Assembly: GCA_016716385.1 (NCBI GenBank)
Contig: JADJWL010000010.1
Span: forward strand, 145,790-209,789
Direction: 5' to 3'
Length of the DNA: 64,000 bases
Origin: Bryobacterales bacterium
Lineage (GTDB): Bacteria; Acidobacteriota; Terriglobia; Bryobacterales; Bryobacteraceae
In this document: piece after piece, positions 26,475 through 34,702 of the stretch
Layout of the letters: each line of letters opens with the position of its first letter
Position numbering within the stretch: position 1 is the stretch's first letter
The notes under the pieces: model-generated
Seen by the model: only the letters and a program-made list of their open reading frames with translations
Told to the model about the DNA's origin: nothing
Database searches by the model: none
Translations under genes and position numbers: made by a program

Positions 26475-28397
26475 GTGCAGGATTCTCTCAAGGGGCGGTA
26501 CCGGATCGAGCGGGAGTTGGGCCGCGGCGGCTTCGGCGTCGTGTACCTCGCGCGGGATGAAGCGCTGCTGGCCCGGCGCGTTGTCGTGAAGGTGCTCGTC
26601 GAACCGGCCGCCAGCGCCGGAGACGAACAGCAGTTGGCCTGGGTCCGCCGCAAGTTCAAACAGGAGATCGAGGCGCTGGCGCGCATCGATCATCCTGGCG
26701 TGGTGGGTGTGCTCGACACGGGCCGCACACCGGAAGGCCGTCCGTTTCTGGTGATGCCGTACGTGGAAGGGATCACGCTGCGCTCAGCGTTGCGCGGTCC
26801 TCTGCCGCTTCCGCGGACGGCGAACATCATCCGTCTCACCGCCCACGCGTTGAGTGCCGCGCACGAGCGGGGCGTCTGCCATCGCGACCTCAAGCCGGAC
26901 AACGTGATGCTGCAATCGTTCACCGACGGCGAGCGCGTCAGGCTGATCGATTTCGGCATCGCGGCTGTCGAGGACTCGCGGTTTGCCGACGGCAAAACGA
27001 CGCTCGTCGCGGGAAGTCTTACGTACATGGCGCCGGAACAGTTCGCGGCGAAAGCCTATCCGGCGAGTGATACCTTCGCGCTGGGCGTGATCGCCTACGA
27101 GATGCTGACCGGCCGCCCGCCCTTCGACGCGCAGGACATCGCCGGGATGATCGAAGCGCAGAAGGACGGGCCGCGCGTCCTTCTACGCGCGCTACGGCCG
27201 GAATTGCCGGACGGCGTCGAAGACGCCCTGCTGCGCGCGCTGGCCTGCGATCCGGATAAGCGCCACCGCGAGACGCGCGATTTCGGCGATGAACTGGCCC
27301 GCGCGCTTGAGCCTCGCGCGGCGGCTCTGGTTCCTCAGATGACGGCCGCGTTTGCCGTCTGTGCGACGGTCGTGGTGGATGGACAGGTGGGACTGAACCG
27401 GCGCAGCGAAATGGTGGCCGCGGCGGAAGCGGCGCTCGCCACCGCTCCGGCACTCGGGAATGCGGTGCGTTTCGCCGTGGGGGACTCGGTGCTGACCGCT
27501 TTCAGCGGCGCACCCACGGCTGCCCTGGAGGCGGCCCTCGGCCTGCTGCGCCTTCCCGGAATCCGCGTGGCAGCGGGGATTCACCACGGGGCCATGATCC
27601 GCTCGGACGACCCGCGGGAGAGTCTGCGAATGCCGGGGTCGGCGCTCGATGTGGCACGCCGCGCCGCCGCCTGTGCCCGTCCCGGGGAGGCGTTGCTGAC
27701 GGAGGACGCCGCCGGCATCCTCAGCGAGATCTCCCTGTGGGCGCCGCGCATCCTGACGCCGGAGCTTCGCGCGGGTTTCGATCTGCCCCTGCATCCCCTG
27801 AGCGTGGTGCGGGCGGGCGAAGAGTACGTGAACCCGGCCGATGGCCTCATCTACGTGTGGGTGCCGCCCGGCTCATTCGAGATGGGCTGCGAACCGGGCG
27901 ACCCGGACGGAACACCGGAAGAGATGCCGCGGCACCGGGTCCAGATCACGCGCGGTTTCTATGTGTCGCGCGCGCCTGTCCCAGCGAAGACGTTCGGTAT
28001 GTTCGCCAGGGCGACGCAGGGATACAATCCGCCTGACGTCTTCAGCGGCGCCGCCGTGTCGGTGAACTGGGACGATGCCGTCCGGTACTGCTCCTGGGCC
28101 GGCGGGCGGTTGCCGACCGAAGCCGAATGGGAATACGCGGTGCGGACCTCGAGCGGGCTCGACGGAACACTCGGCGTCGCCTGGCAATGGTGCCAGGACT
28201 GGTTCGATCCGCACTATTACGCCGCCAGCCCCGAGGCGGATCCGGCAGGCCCGGCGCAAGGCGTGGAGAAGGCCGTCCGCGGCGGATCCTGGGACGACGA
28301 ACCGTGCTGGTCGCGTCCGAGCGCCCGCCGCGGCTACCCGCCGGCCACCCGCAGCGACTTGATCGGCTTCCGCTGCGTCATCGATACTGCGGGATAG
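26475..28397 (+). CDS. Ser/Thr protein kinase fused to cyclase-like and sulfatase-modifying-factor domains
   Basis: A 640-residue soluble protein with three parts. Residues 8-275: a Hanks-type kinase with GRGGFGVVYLARD, Lys39, catalytic HRDLKPDN (136-143), LIDFGIA and YMAPEQ. Residues 290-445: a segment with the shape of a class III nucleotide cyclase domain (VRFAVGDSVLTAFSGAPTAA, then RVAAGIHHGAMI) but without recognisable metal-binding Asp residues, so probably a sensor or dimerisation module. Residues 455-640: a formylglycine-generating-enzyme-type domain (YVWVPPGSFEMG, GGRLPTEAEWEYA, RGGSWDDEPC, LIGFRC). It lacks the paired active-site cysteines of true FGE. No membrane segment is present. 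I chose GTG 26475 because the TATAAT at 26457 lies between it and ATG 26445. It is the first gene of a downstream run of same-strand genes, 4 nt from the next. Confidence 0.85.
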   Translation: MQDSLKGRYRIERELGRGGFGVVYLARDEALLARRVVVKVLVEPAASAGDEQQLAWVRRKFKQEIEALARIDHPGVVGVLDTGRTPEGRPFLVMPYVEGITLRSALRGPLPLPRTANIIRLTAHALSAAHERGVCHRDLKPDNVMLQSFTDGERVRLIDFGIAAVEDSRFADGKTTLVAGSLTYMAPEQFAAKAYPASDTFALGVIAYEMLTGRPPFDAQDIAGMIEAQKDGPRVLLRALRPELPDGVEDALLRALACDPDKRHRETRDFGDELARALEPRAAALVPQMTAAFAVCATVVVDGQVGLNRRSEMVAAAEAALATAPALGNAVRFAVGDSVLTAFSGAPTAALEAALGLLRLPGIRVAAGIHHGAMIRSDDPRESLRMPGSALDVARRAAACARPGEALLTEDAAGILSEISLWAPRILTPELRAGFDLPLHPLSVVRAGEEYVNPADGLIYVWVPPGSFEMGCEPGDPDGTPEEMPRHRVQITRGFYVSRAPVPAKTFGMFARATQGYNPPDVFSGAAVSVNWDDAVRYCSWAGGRLPTEAEWEYAVRTSSGLDGTLGVAWQWCQDWFDPHYYAASPEADPAGPAQGVEKAVRGGSWDDEPCWSRPSARRGYPPATRSDLIGFRCVIDTAG

Positions 28398-28401
28398 CAC
28401 A

Positions 28402-29559
28402 ATGGCATTCATCAGCTCGATGTACACCTACACGTGGGACCTGACCGACGAAGGTCTCGACCGGTCGCTCGACCGCATCGCCTCACTCGCCCGCTGCAAT
28501 GAAGTGATGCTGGCGGTGAGCTATCACGTCTCCACGTACTTCCTGCCGCACAACCCCAAGAGGCCGATTTACTACGGAGAGAACGGCGCGCTCTATTTCC
28601 AGCCGGACCTGGCGCGGTACACGCGGACGCGCATGCGCGGGCATGTGAGCGAGATCGTAGAGGGTGAGGCGTACCTCGAAAGGATCGTCGAAGCGATCCT
28701 CAAGAAAGGCCTGCGCTTCGGTGCATGGATTGTCTACTGCTACAACCACAACCTCGCGTCGCGCTATCCGGAGTTCGCCAAGCACGACGCGTTCGGCAAT
28801 CCCTACCTGGCGCAGGTGAGCGTCGCGCCGGAGGATGTCCGCGAGTATTTCCTGGCGATGACGCGGGACGTGGTGGAGCGCTTCCGGCCGGACTCTGTGC
28901 ACGTCGAGTCGCTGCACCGGCTGAATTATTCGTACGGATTCCAGAATCCCAAGGTGCTCACGCCCATTCCCCCGCAGGCGGAGTCCCTTCTCGGGCTGTG
29001 TTTCAATCCGGCGTCCAAAGCGGTGGCGGCGAAGGCGGGCCTCGACGCGGACCAGTTGCAGCGCGACGTGGCGGCGTGGCTGCGGCCCCGTCTGGAGCGC
29101 ATCCCGCGCAAAGAGGACATGGCGCCGGCCAGCAGCGATTGGATCGCCGGCCTGTTCGACGGGCGCTTGAAGAAATACCTCGACGCCAACCGCGAGCACA
29201 CGACGCGGCTCTGGCTCGATGTCGCCGGCGTGATTCAGAAGGGCGGGGCGCGCGTCCAGACGACGCTGGTCAGTCCTGACGCGGTGGCGCGCATCGACCT
29301 CGATCCCCGGATCCATCGCCACATCGGGCGCGCGACGATCCAGCCCGGCGCCAGCGTGGAGGAGGCGCGCAGGCAACTGGGCGAGGGCGGCGTGGCGATG
29401 GTGTCGACGCAGCCGGCGCGGTTCAGCGAAGCACAGGGCCTTGTCGAACAGGTCCACGCGGCTGCGCGCGCGGGTGCGGGCGGCTGCAACTTTTACAACT
29501 ACGGGTTGCTGCGCGAGGAGCACCTGCGCTATATCGGGCAGGCCCTCAGTACCATGTAA
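28402..29559 (+). CDS. Conserved hypothetical protein, possible TIM-barrel enzyme
   Basis: This 385-residue cytoplasmic protein is not one I recognise by name. Alternating hydrophobic strands and helices suggest a (beta/alpha)8 barrel: NEVMLAVSYHVSTYF, YLERIVEAILKKGLRFGAWIVYCYNHNL, DSVHVESLHRLNYSYGF (strand followed by a Glu and a basic patch), RLWLDVAGVIQKGGARVQTTL and GAGGCNFYNYGLLREE. Similar sequence features occur in glycoside-hydrolase-like proteins of acidobacteria, but the catalytic pair cannot be assigned. It starts 4 nt after the kinase fusion gene and ends 2 nt before the acyltransferase-synthetase gene, so it is very probably in the same operon. Function is unknown. Confidence 0.75.
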   Translation: MAFISSMYTYTWDLTDEGLDRSLDRIASLARCNEVMLAVSYHVSTYFLPHNPKRPIYYGENGALYFQPDLARYTRTRMRGHVSEIVEGEAYLERIVEAILKKGLRFGAWIVYCYNHNLASRYPEFAKHDAFGNPYLAQVSVAPEDVREYFLAMTRDVVERFRPDSVHVESLHRLNYSYGFQNPKVLTPIPPQAESLLGLCFNPASKAVAAKAGLDADQLQRDVAAWLRPRLERIPRKEDMAPASSDWIAGLFDGRLKKYLDANREHTTRLWLDVAGVIQKGGARVQTTLVSPDAVARIDLDPRIHRHIGRATIQPGASVEEARRQLGEGGVAMVSTQPARFSEAQGLVEQVHAAARAGAGGCNFYNYGLLREEHLRYIGQALSTM

Positions 29560-29561
29560 AG

Positions 29562-31712
29562 ATGGTCAAACGCCTCTGCCGCCTCATCGTGCGGTTATTG
29601 TTCCGTCTGGAAGTGCGCGGCGAGGTCCCGAAGGAGTTGCCGGCGAAACTCGTTATCGTCGCCAACCACCAGTCGTTCGCCGACGGCCTCATCATGGAGG
29701 GCCTGCTGCCGTTCCCGGTCACGTGGGTCGTCCATACGAGCATTCTGGCCAATCCCCTGTTCCGCTGGATGCTCGGGTTTGTCCGCTACGTGAGCATCGA
29801 CGCCGCCAATCCGCTGTCGATCAAGACACTGGTGGGTTTGATCGAGGCCGGGGAGCGCGTCGCCATGTTTCCCGAGGGCCGGATCACGGTGACCGGCAGC
29901 CTCATGAAGACCTATGACGGGCCGGCGTTTCTGGCGGCGCGGACTGGCGCGGCGCTTCTGCCCATCCGGCTCGACGGGTTCGCGAACTCCTACCTTGCCC
30001 GGACCAAGCCGCCGTTTCCGAAGAAGCTGCGGCCCAAGGCCAGCGTCATGATCGAGCCTCTGGCCCACGTGCCGATGCCCGAGGCGCGGACGGGCCGGGA
30101 GCGCCGCCGCCTCGCTTCGTTCGCCGTGCAGCGGCTGCTGGCTGACTGCCAGGTGCGCGCGCGTCCGGAAGGGACGCTATGGGAAGCGTTTCTCGACGCT
30201 GTCGAACTGCACGGCCGCAAGGCGCCGCTGGTGGAAGACATCCGGGGCGTGGAGGACAACTACGGCCGGGTGCTGCGTGCGGCGCTGGCGCTGGGGCGGC
30301 TGGTGTCGCGGCTGGCGGAGGAGAACGAGGCGGTCGGGGTCCTGATGCCCAATGCCGCGCCTTCGGTGTACCTGCTGCTCGGCATGTTTGCGACGCGGCG
30401 GATCCCGGCGATGCTGAATTACACGTCGGGCGTCGAGGGAATGCAGTCGGCGATCGAGACGGCGCGCATCCGCACGGTGATTACGTCGCATGCGTTCGTC
30501 GAGCGGGCCAAACTTGCCGACAAGGTCACGCAACTCCGCAATGTGAAGTTGATTTATCTCGAAGACCTGCGTCCCACGTTCAAGACGAAGGACAAGCTGT
30601 GGCTGATGCTGCGCGCGCTTCCCGCGCCGCGCAGCCTGTTCCGCCCGCCGCCGCCGGATTCTCCCGCGGTGATCCTGTTCACGTCCGGTTCGGAGGGCAA
30701 GCCGAAGGGCGTCGTGCTCAGCCACGCCTCGATCCTGGCGAACATCGCGCAGATCCGCTCGGTGATCGAGTTTTCGAACAAGGACCGGTTCTTCGTCGCA
30801 CTGCCGATCTTTCATTCCTTCGGCCTCACGGCGGGGACACTGATCCCGCTGCTCTACGGTGCGCGCCTGTACCTGTACCCGTCGCCGCTGCACTACCGCA
30901 TCGTGCCGGAGATGACCTACGACCGCGACTGTACGGTGCTGTTCGGCACCGGGACGTTCCTCGGAAATTACGCCCGGTTCGCGCACCCCTACGACTTCCA
31001 CAACGTCCGTTACGTGATCAGCGGCGCGGAACGGCTGTCGCCGGAGGTCCGCAAGACCTGGATGGATAAGTTCGGTATCCGGATCTTCGAAGGCTACGGG
31101 GCGACCGAATGCTCGCCGGTGATCAGCGTGAACACGCCGATGGCGTACCGCGAAGATACGGTGGGCCAGCTTCTGCCGGGTATCGAGTACCGGTTAGAGG
31201 AGATGGAAGGACTGCCGCGGGGAAAGGTCCTGCACGTGCGCGGGCCTAACGTGATGCAGGGCTACTATCTGCCGGACGCACCCGGGGTTCTGGCGCCGCC
31301 GCAGTCGGCGTTCGGCCCCGGCTGGTACAACACTGGCGACGTGGTCGAGATGCAGGAGGGCGGCTATATCCGCATTGTCGATCGCGTGAAACGTTTTGCG
31401 AAGGTGGCTGGGGAGATGGTGTCGCTCGAAATTGCCGAGCGGATGGCCGCGGCGGCGTCGCCGAAGCATGCGCACGCGGCCACGGCGGTTCCCAGTGGAA
31501 GGCGGGGCGAAGTGATCGTGCTGTTCACCGACGATGGGGCGTTGAGCCGCGAACAGTTGACGGCGGCGGCGCGCCAGATGGGACTGCCTGAAATCGGTGT
31601 GCCCCGGCTGATTCACCGCGTCGACCGGGTGCCGCGTCTGGGCAGCGGCAAGTTCGACTACATGCGCATCAAGCAGCTTGCGAAGGAAGAGTTCGAAGGA
31701 AAGATCGCGTGA
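29562..31712 (+). CDS. aas: Bifunctional 2-acylglycerophosphoethanolamine acyltransferase / acyl-ACP synthetase
   Basis: At 716 residues this matches E. coli Aas (719) in length and order. Residues 1-200: a PlsC acyltransferase with the H-x4-D motif in NHQSFADG and FPEGRITVTG. Residues 215-716: an AMP-forming acyl-ACP synthetase with VILFTSGSEGKPKGVVLSH, GYGATECSPVIS, YNTGDVV and a C-terminal Lys region (GSGKFDYMRI). Aas reloads lysophospholipids formed in the inner membrane. No additional membrane segments are obvious, unlike versions fused to a transporter. It lies 2 nt after the unknown 385-residue protein. Both domain types and the fusion order make the call firm. Confidence 0.92.
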   Translation: MVKRLCRLIVRLLFRLEVRGEVPKELPAKLVIVANHQSFADGLIMEGLLPFPVTWVVHTSILANPLFRWMLGFVRYVSIDAANPLSIKTLVGLIEAGERVAMFPEGRITVTGSLMKTYDGPAFLAARTGAALLPIRLDGFANSYLARTKPPFPKKLRPKASVMIEPLAHVPMPEARTGRERRRLASFAVQRLLADCQVRARPEGTLWEAFLDAVELHGRKAPLVEDIRGVEDNYGRVLRAALALGRLVSRLAEENEAVGVLMPNAAPSVYLLLGMFATRRIPAMLNYTSGVEGMQSAIETARIRTVITSHAFVERAKLADKVTQLRNVKLIYLEDLRPTFKTKDKLWLMLRALPAPRSLFRPPPPDSPAVILFTSGSEGKPKGVVLSHASILANIAQIRSVIEFSNKDRFFVALPIFHSFGLTAGTLIPLLYGARLYLYPSPLHYRIVPEMTYDRDCTVLFGTGTFLGNYARFAHPYDFHNVRYVISGAERLSPEVRKTWMDKFGIRIFEGYGATECSPVISVNTPMAYREDTVGQLLPGIEYRLEEMEGLPRGKVLHVRGPNVMQGYYLPDAPGVLAPPQSAFGPGWYNTGDVVEMQEGGYIRIVDRVKRFAKVAGEMVSLEIAERMAAAASPKHAHAATAVPSGRRGEVIVLFTDDGALSREQLTAAARQMGLPEIGVPRLIHRVDRVPRLGSGKFDYMRIKQLAKEEFEGKIA

Positions 31713-31755
31713 TCTCCCCCGCGATGGAGCCCGAGCGACATCGGAGGAATGGCAC

Positions 31756-33255
31756 TTGATTCTGATCCTCGATCTAGGAACGCAGAGTTTCCGGGCGACG
31801 GTGGTTGACCGCCATGGTGCCAAGAGGTTTGAGTCCTCGGAGCCGATCGAGTCTACTCTCTCCGGGGCCATCGCCGAACAGGATCCGGACCAATGGCGCA
31901 TGGCCCTCTTCGGCGCGCTCGACCGGCTGGCCACCGAAGGGGACCTGGCAAAGGAGATCGACTACATTGCCGCATGCGGAACGCTGTCCGGCCTGGTTTG
32001 CCTGGATGAGAACGATTCCATCCTGCGTCCGGCGATTCTCTATTCGGACCGCCGGCCAGCGGTCTGGCTGCCCCATATCGAGTCCCTGCCGGAGTTCCAA
32101 CCGCTTGCCCGCCGATCCGGGTGGCGGGTGTACTCGGGCGATCTCCTCCCGCAGATCTGCTATCTCAGGAGCCAGTTCCCCGCCGTGTACCGGCGCTCGG
32201 CCTGGCTGCTGGATGCGACCGGCTACTTGAATTACCTGCTCACGGGAGCGGCAACGATGGACAGGTACTCCACCTATACGTGCTACGCAGAGCCATCCTC
32301 GGAAGACTTGCCGGAGGCGCTGCTGCTCCGCCTCGGCATCGATCGGCGCAAGTTGGGTCGCGTCATCCGAATCGGTGAGTCTTTGGGTCCGCTGCGCCCC
32401 GACTTGGCCGGGCGTTACGGCTTTCGGCAGCCCGAAGTGATCAGCGTCAGCTATGACAGCACCGCTGCGTACCTGGGATCGCCACTGGCGCAGCCCGGTG
32501 AGGCGTTGGACATCTCCGGGACGGTTACGTCGTTCGGAGTGCTTACGGACTGCCAAGTCCTGGATCCCGAACGACGGATTTTTTCCATTCCGGCAGGACC
32601 GGACTGCTGGATCGTCCGCGGATCGACGGCCCTGTCGGGCGGGGTGCTCGAATGGGCGAGGACAGAGTTGCTCGACATGGAGTTCGCCGATCTGGACCGG
32701 GCCGTTCTTGCCAGCCCTCCTGGAGCGAATGGACTGGTCTTCCTGCCCTTTCTGGCCGGCGCCCGGGCTCCGATCTGGGAACCGTCCGCGAGCGGCGTCT
32801 TCTTCGGGTTGACCTCGCAGACGACCAAGCCGGACATGGCGCGAGCGGTGTATGAGGGAATTTGCTTTTCCCTCCTCCACATCGTCTCCGTGATCGGACT
32901 CTCTGGAGTTCGCGTGGATTCCATCCTGCTGGGCGGAGGTCTCGCCAGGAACGGCACCCTGAACCAGATGAAGGCGGATATGACGGGAGTTGCACTCCGG
33001 GCGCTGGCGGATGTCGAGTTGACGACCATGGGCGCCGCTTCGATCGTTGCGCGGTGCGCGGGTTGGCTGAGAGCGAGCGGCGGTGATTCCTTCGTCAAGC
33101 CGCTCCCCCCGATCTCTCCGGACTGGGAGCGGAACGCGATCTACCGTCGCCAGTTCGGGCGATACTGTGCGCTCGTGTCCTGTCTTGAGCCACTGTTCAG
33201 CCAGGGGGACCTGCCCGCCGCGGTGCGTCCCGACATGGTCACTTCGGAGATCTGA
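31756..33255 (+). CDS. FGGY-family carbohydrate kinase
   Basis: This 499-residue protein has the two-lobed FGGY kinase pattern: LILDLGTQSFRATVVDRHG (phosphate 1), an SVSYDSTAAYLGSPL segment, and LGGGLARNGTLNQMKADMTG near the C-terminus (ATP-binding). FGGY kinases phosphorylate sugars such as xylulose, glycerol or gluconate; the substrate is not evident. I chose TTG 31756 because a ribosome site (GGAGG, 31743-31747) is correctly spaced and homology starts at once. It lies 43 nt after aas and 34 nt before the sialidase-like gene, so it could share their transcript and might feed released sugars into metabolism. Its intact catalytic core suggests activity. Confidence 0.85.
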   Translation: MILILDLGTQSFRATVVDRHGAKRFESSEPIESTLSGAIAEQDPDQWRMALFGALDRLATEGDLAKEIDYIAACGTLSGLVCLDENDSILRPAILYSDRRPAVWLPHIESLPEFQPLARRSGWRVYSGDLLPQICYLRSQFPAVYRRSAWLLDATGYLNYLLTGAATMDRYSTYTCYAEPSSEDLPEALLLRLGIDRRKLGRVIRIGESLGPLRPDLAGRYGFRQPEVISVSYDSTAAYLGSPLAQPGEALDISGTVTSFGVLTDCQVLDPERRIFSIPAGPDCWIVRGSTALSGGVLEWARTELLDMEFADLDRAVLASPPGANGLVFLPFLAGARAPIWEPSASGVFFGLTSQTTKPDMARAVYEGICFSLLHIVSVIGLSGVRVDSILLGGGLARNGTLNQMKADMTGVALRALADVELTTMGAASIVARCAGWLRASGGDSFVKPLPPISPDWERNAIYRRQFGRYCALVSCLEPLFSQGDLPAAVRPDMVTSEI

Positions 33256-33289
33256 CATTCCTTCTGACTCTCGATCGAGGAACTTCACA

Positions 33290-34522
33290 ATGCCAAGGAT
33301 TCTGCTTGCCTTTCTGCTGTTTTCCATCCACATGGCCGCACAACCGGCGGCTCCCGAGGACCTCCATACTCGTGCCTTCGAGGTCTCGCTCATGGAGCGA
33401 ATCGCCGACCTGGCCTTATTGCCTCCCGTCCTCAACACGGCTCCGCTGCCGCAGTACGACTACGACCAGCTTGATTACGGGATGACTATCGGGATTGCCC
33501 GCACGCCCGGCGGGCGGCTTTGGGCTGCCTGGGTCGCGGGTGAGGATGGCCCCAAGGCGTTCTTCGTCGTCGCGACGAGCGATGACGACGGAGCGACCTG
33601 GTCGAAGCCAAGACTGGTGATCGATGCGCAGTCTCCGCGTCTGCCCATGTACCGCGGCGTGCTGGTCGGGAATCTCTGGACCGACCCAACCGGCAGGCTC
33701 TGGCTCTTCTTCAGCCAATCGATGATGCAGTTCGATGGACGTGCCGGCGTCTGGATGACCGTCTGCGACAATCCCGACGATCCCGCGCCGCGATGGAGTC
33801 CGCCGCGGCGCATCTGGCACGGCTTCACGTTGAACAAGCCAACGGTGCTCTCCAGCGGCGAATGGCTCCTTCCCGTCTCGCTCAATGTCAACCCGGTTTC
33901 GAGAACCTCGGCGGCCTTCGAAGGCGCTTTCAAGGAATTGGACCCATACCGGGGTGCGAACGTGTTTGTGTCAGTCAATCAGGGAGCCGACTGGTCGAGG
34001 CTGGGCCATGTCCGGTTTCCTAACGCCAATTGGGACGAGCACATGATGATCGAGAAGAAGGATGGCGGCATCTGGATGCTGGCCCGCACGTCGAAGGGCC
34101 TCATGCAAAGCTTCTCGACAGACCGGGGCAAGACCTGGTCGGAGCCGTCGGCGGCTGCGATCAATCACCCGGTCGCGCGGTTCCATATCCGGCGGCTTGC
34201 CTCGGGCCGGATTCTGCTGATCAAGCATGGAGACACGATCGATTCCCATGAAGGCAGAAGCAAGCTCACGGCGTGGCTCTCGAGCGACGATGGCCTCACG
34301 TGGGCGGGAGGGTTGATGCTGGATGAGCGGACAGGTATCTCGTACCCGGACGGGTTTCAGGCGCCCGATGGCTATATCTACATCTCCTACGACCGGAACC
34401 GCGACACCGACGGAGAAATCCTGTTCGCCAAGTTCAACGAGGACGATATCCTGTCGAGATCGTTCTCAAGCCCCCAGGCAAGGGCGAAAGTGCTGATCAG
34501 CCGTCCCCTGAAGAACCGGTAA
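33290..34522 (+). CDS. Exported sialidase-like (BNR-repeat) protein
   Basis: This 410-residue protein has a short signal (MPRILLAFLLFSIHMAAQ) and a six-bladed propeller with BNR/Asp-box style repeats such as ATSDDDGATWSKPRLV, VNQGADWSRLG, FSTDRGKTWSEP and LSSDDGLTWAGG. This architecture is used in exo-sialidases and related glycan-binding or hydrolysing proteins; the second-residue S-x-D-x-G-x-T-W motif recurs four times. Acidobacterial members are often annotated as sialidase or unknown. Catalytic Arg and Tyr assignments cannot be made confidently. I chose ATG 33290 because GAGG precedes it. Together with the FGGY kinase it may serve glycan use, though the fold also occurs in non-enzymes. 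Confidence 0.82.
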   Translation: MPRILLAFLLFSIHMAAQPAAPEDLHTRAFEVSLMERIADLALLPPVLNTAPLPQYDYDQLDYGMTIGIARTPGGRLWAAWVAGEDGPKAFFVVATSDDDGATWSKPRLVIDAQSPRLPMYRGVLVGNLWTDPTGRLWLFFSQSMMQFDGRAGVWMTVCDNPDDPAPRWSPPRRIWHGFTLNKPTVLSSGEWLLPVSLNVNPVSRTSAAFEGAFKELDPYRGANVFVSVNQGADWSRLGHVRFPNANWDEHMMIEKKDGGIWMLARTSKGLMQSFSTDRGKTWSEPSAAAINHPVARFHIRRLASGRILLIKHGDTIDSHEGRSKLTAWLSSDDGLTWAGGLMLDERTGISYPDGFQAPDGYIYISYDRNRDTDGEILFAKFNEDDILSRSFSSPQARAKVLISRPLKNR

Positions 34523-34702
34523 CGCGCGGTCCGGACGCCACACGGGATTCTGGATCGGGGTCGCCCTTCCGGCGGGGAGGTGCTACGATGCGTGTCCGAT
34601 GGGACAAGCGATCTTCGGGCTGCCGGTTGCGAACGGCCGGGACGAGATTCTCCGGCCGCGGGACCGCGAATCGGCGCCGCACGAGTTCGGAGGGATACCG
34701 GC

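Noticed and set aside
26475..28397. The C-terminal domain as an active formylglycine-generating enzyme for the sulfatase at 36017.
   Set aside because: The segment around RGGSWDDEPC has only one Cys where true FGE has two, so activity is unlikely.
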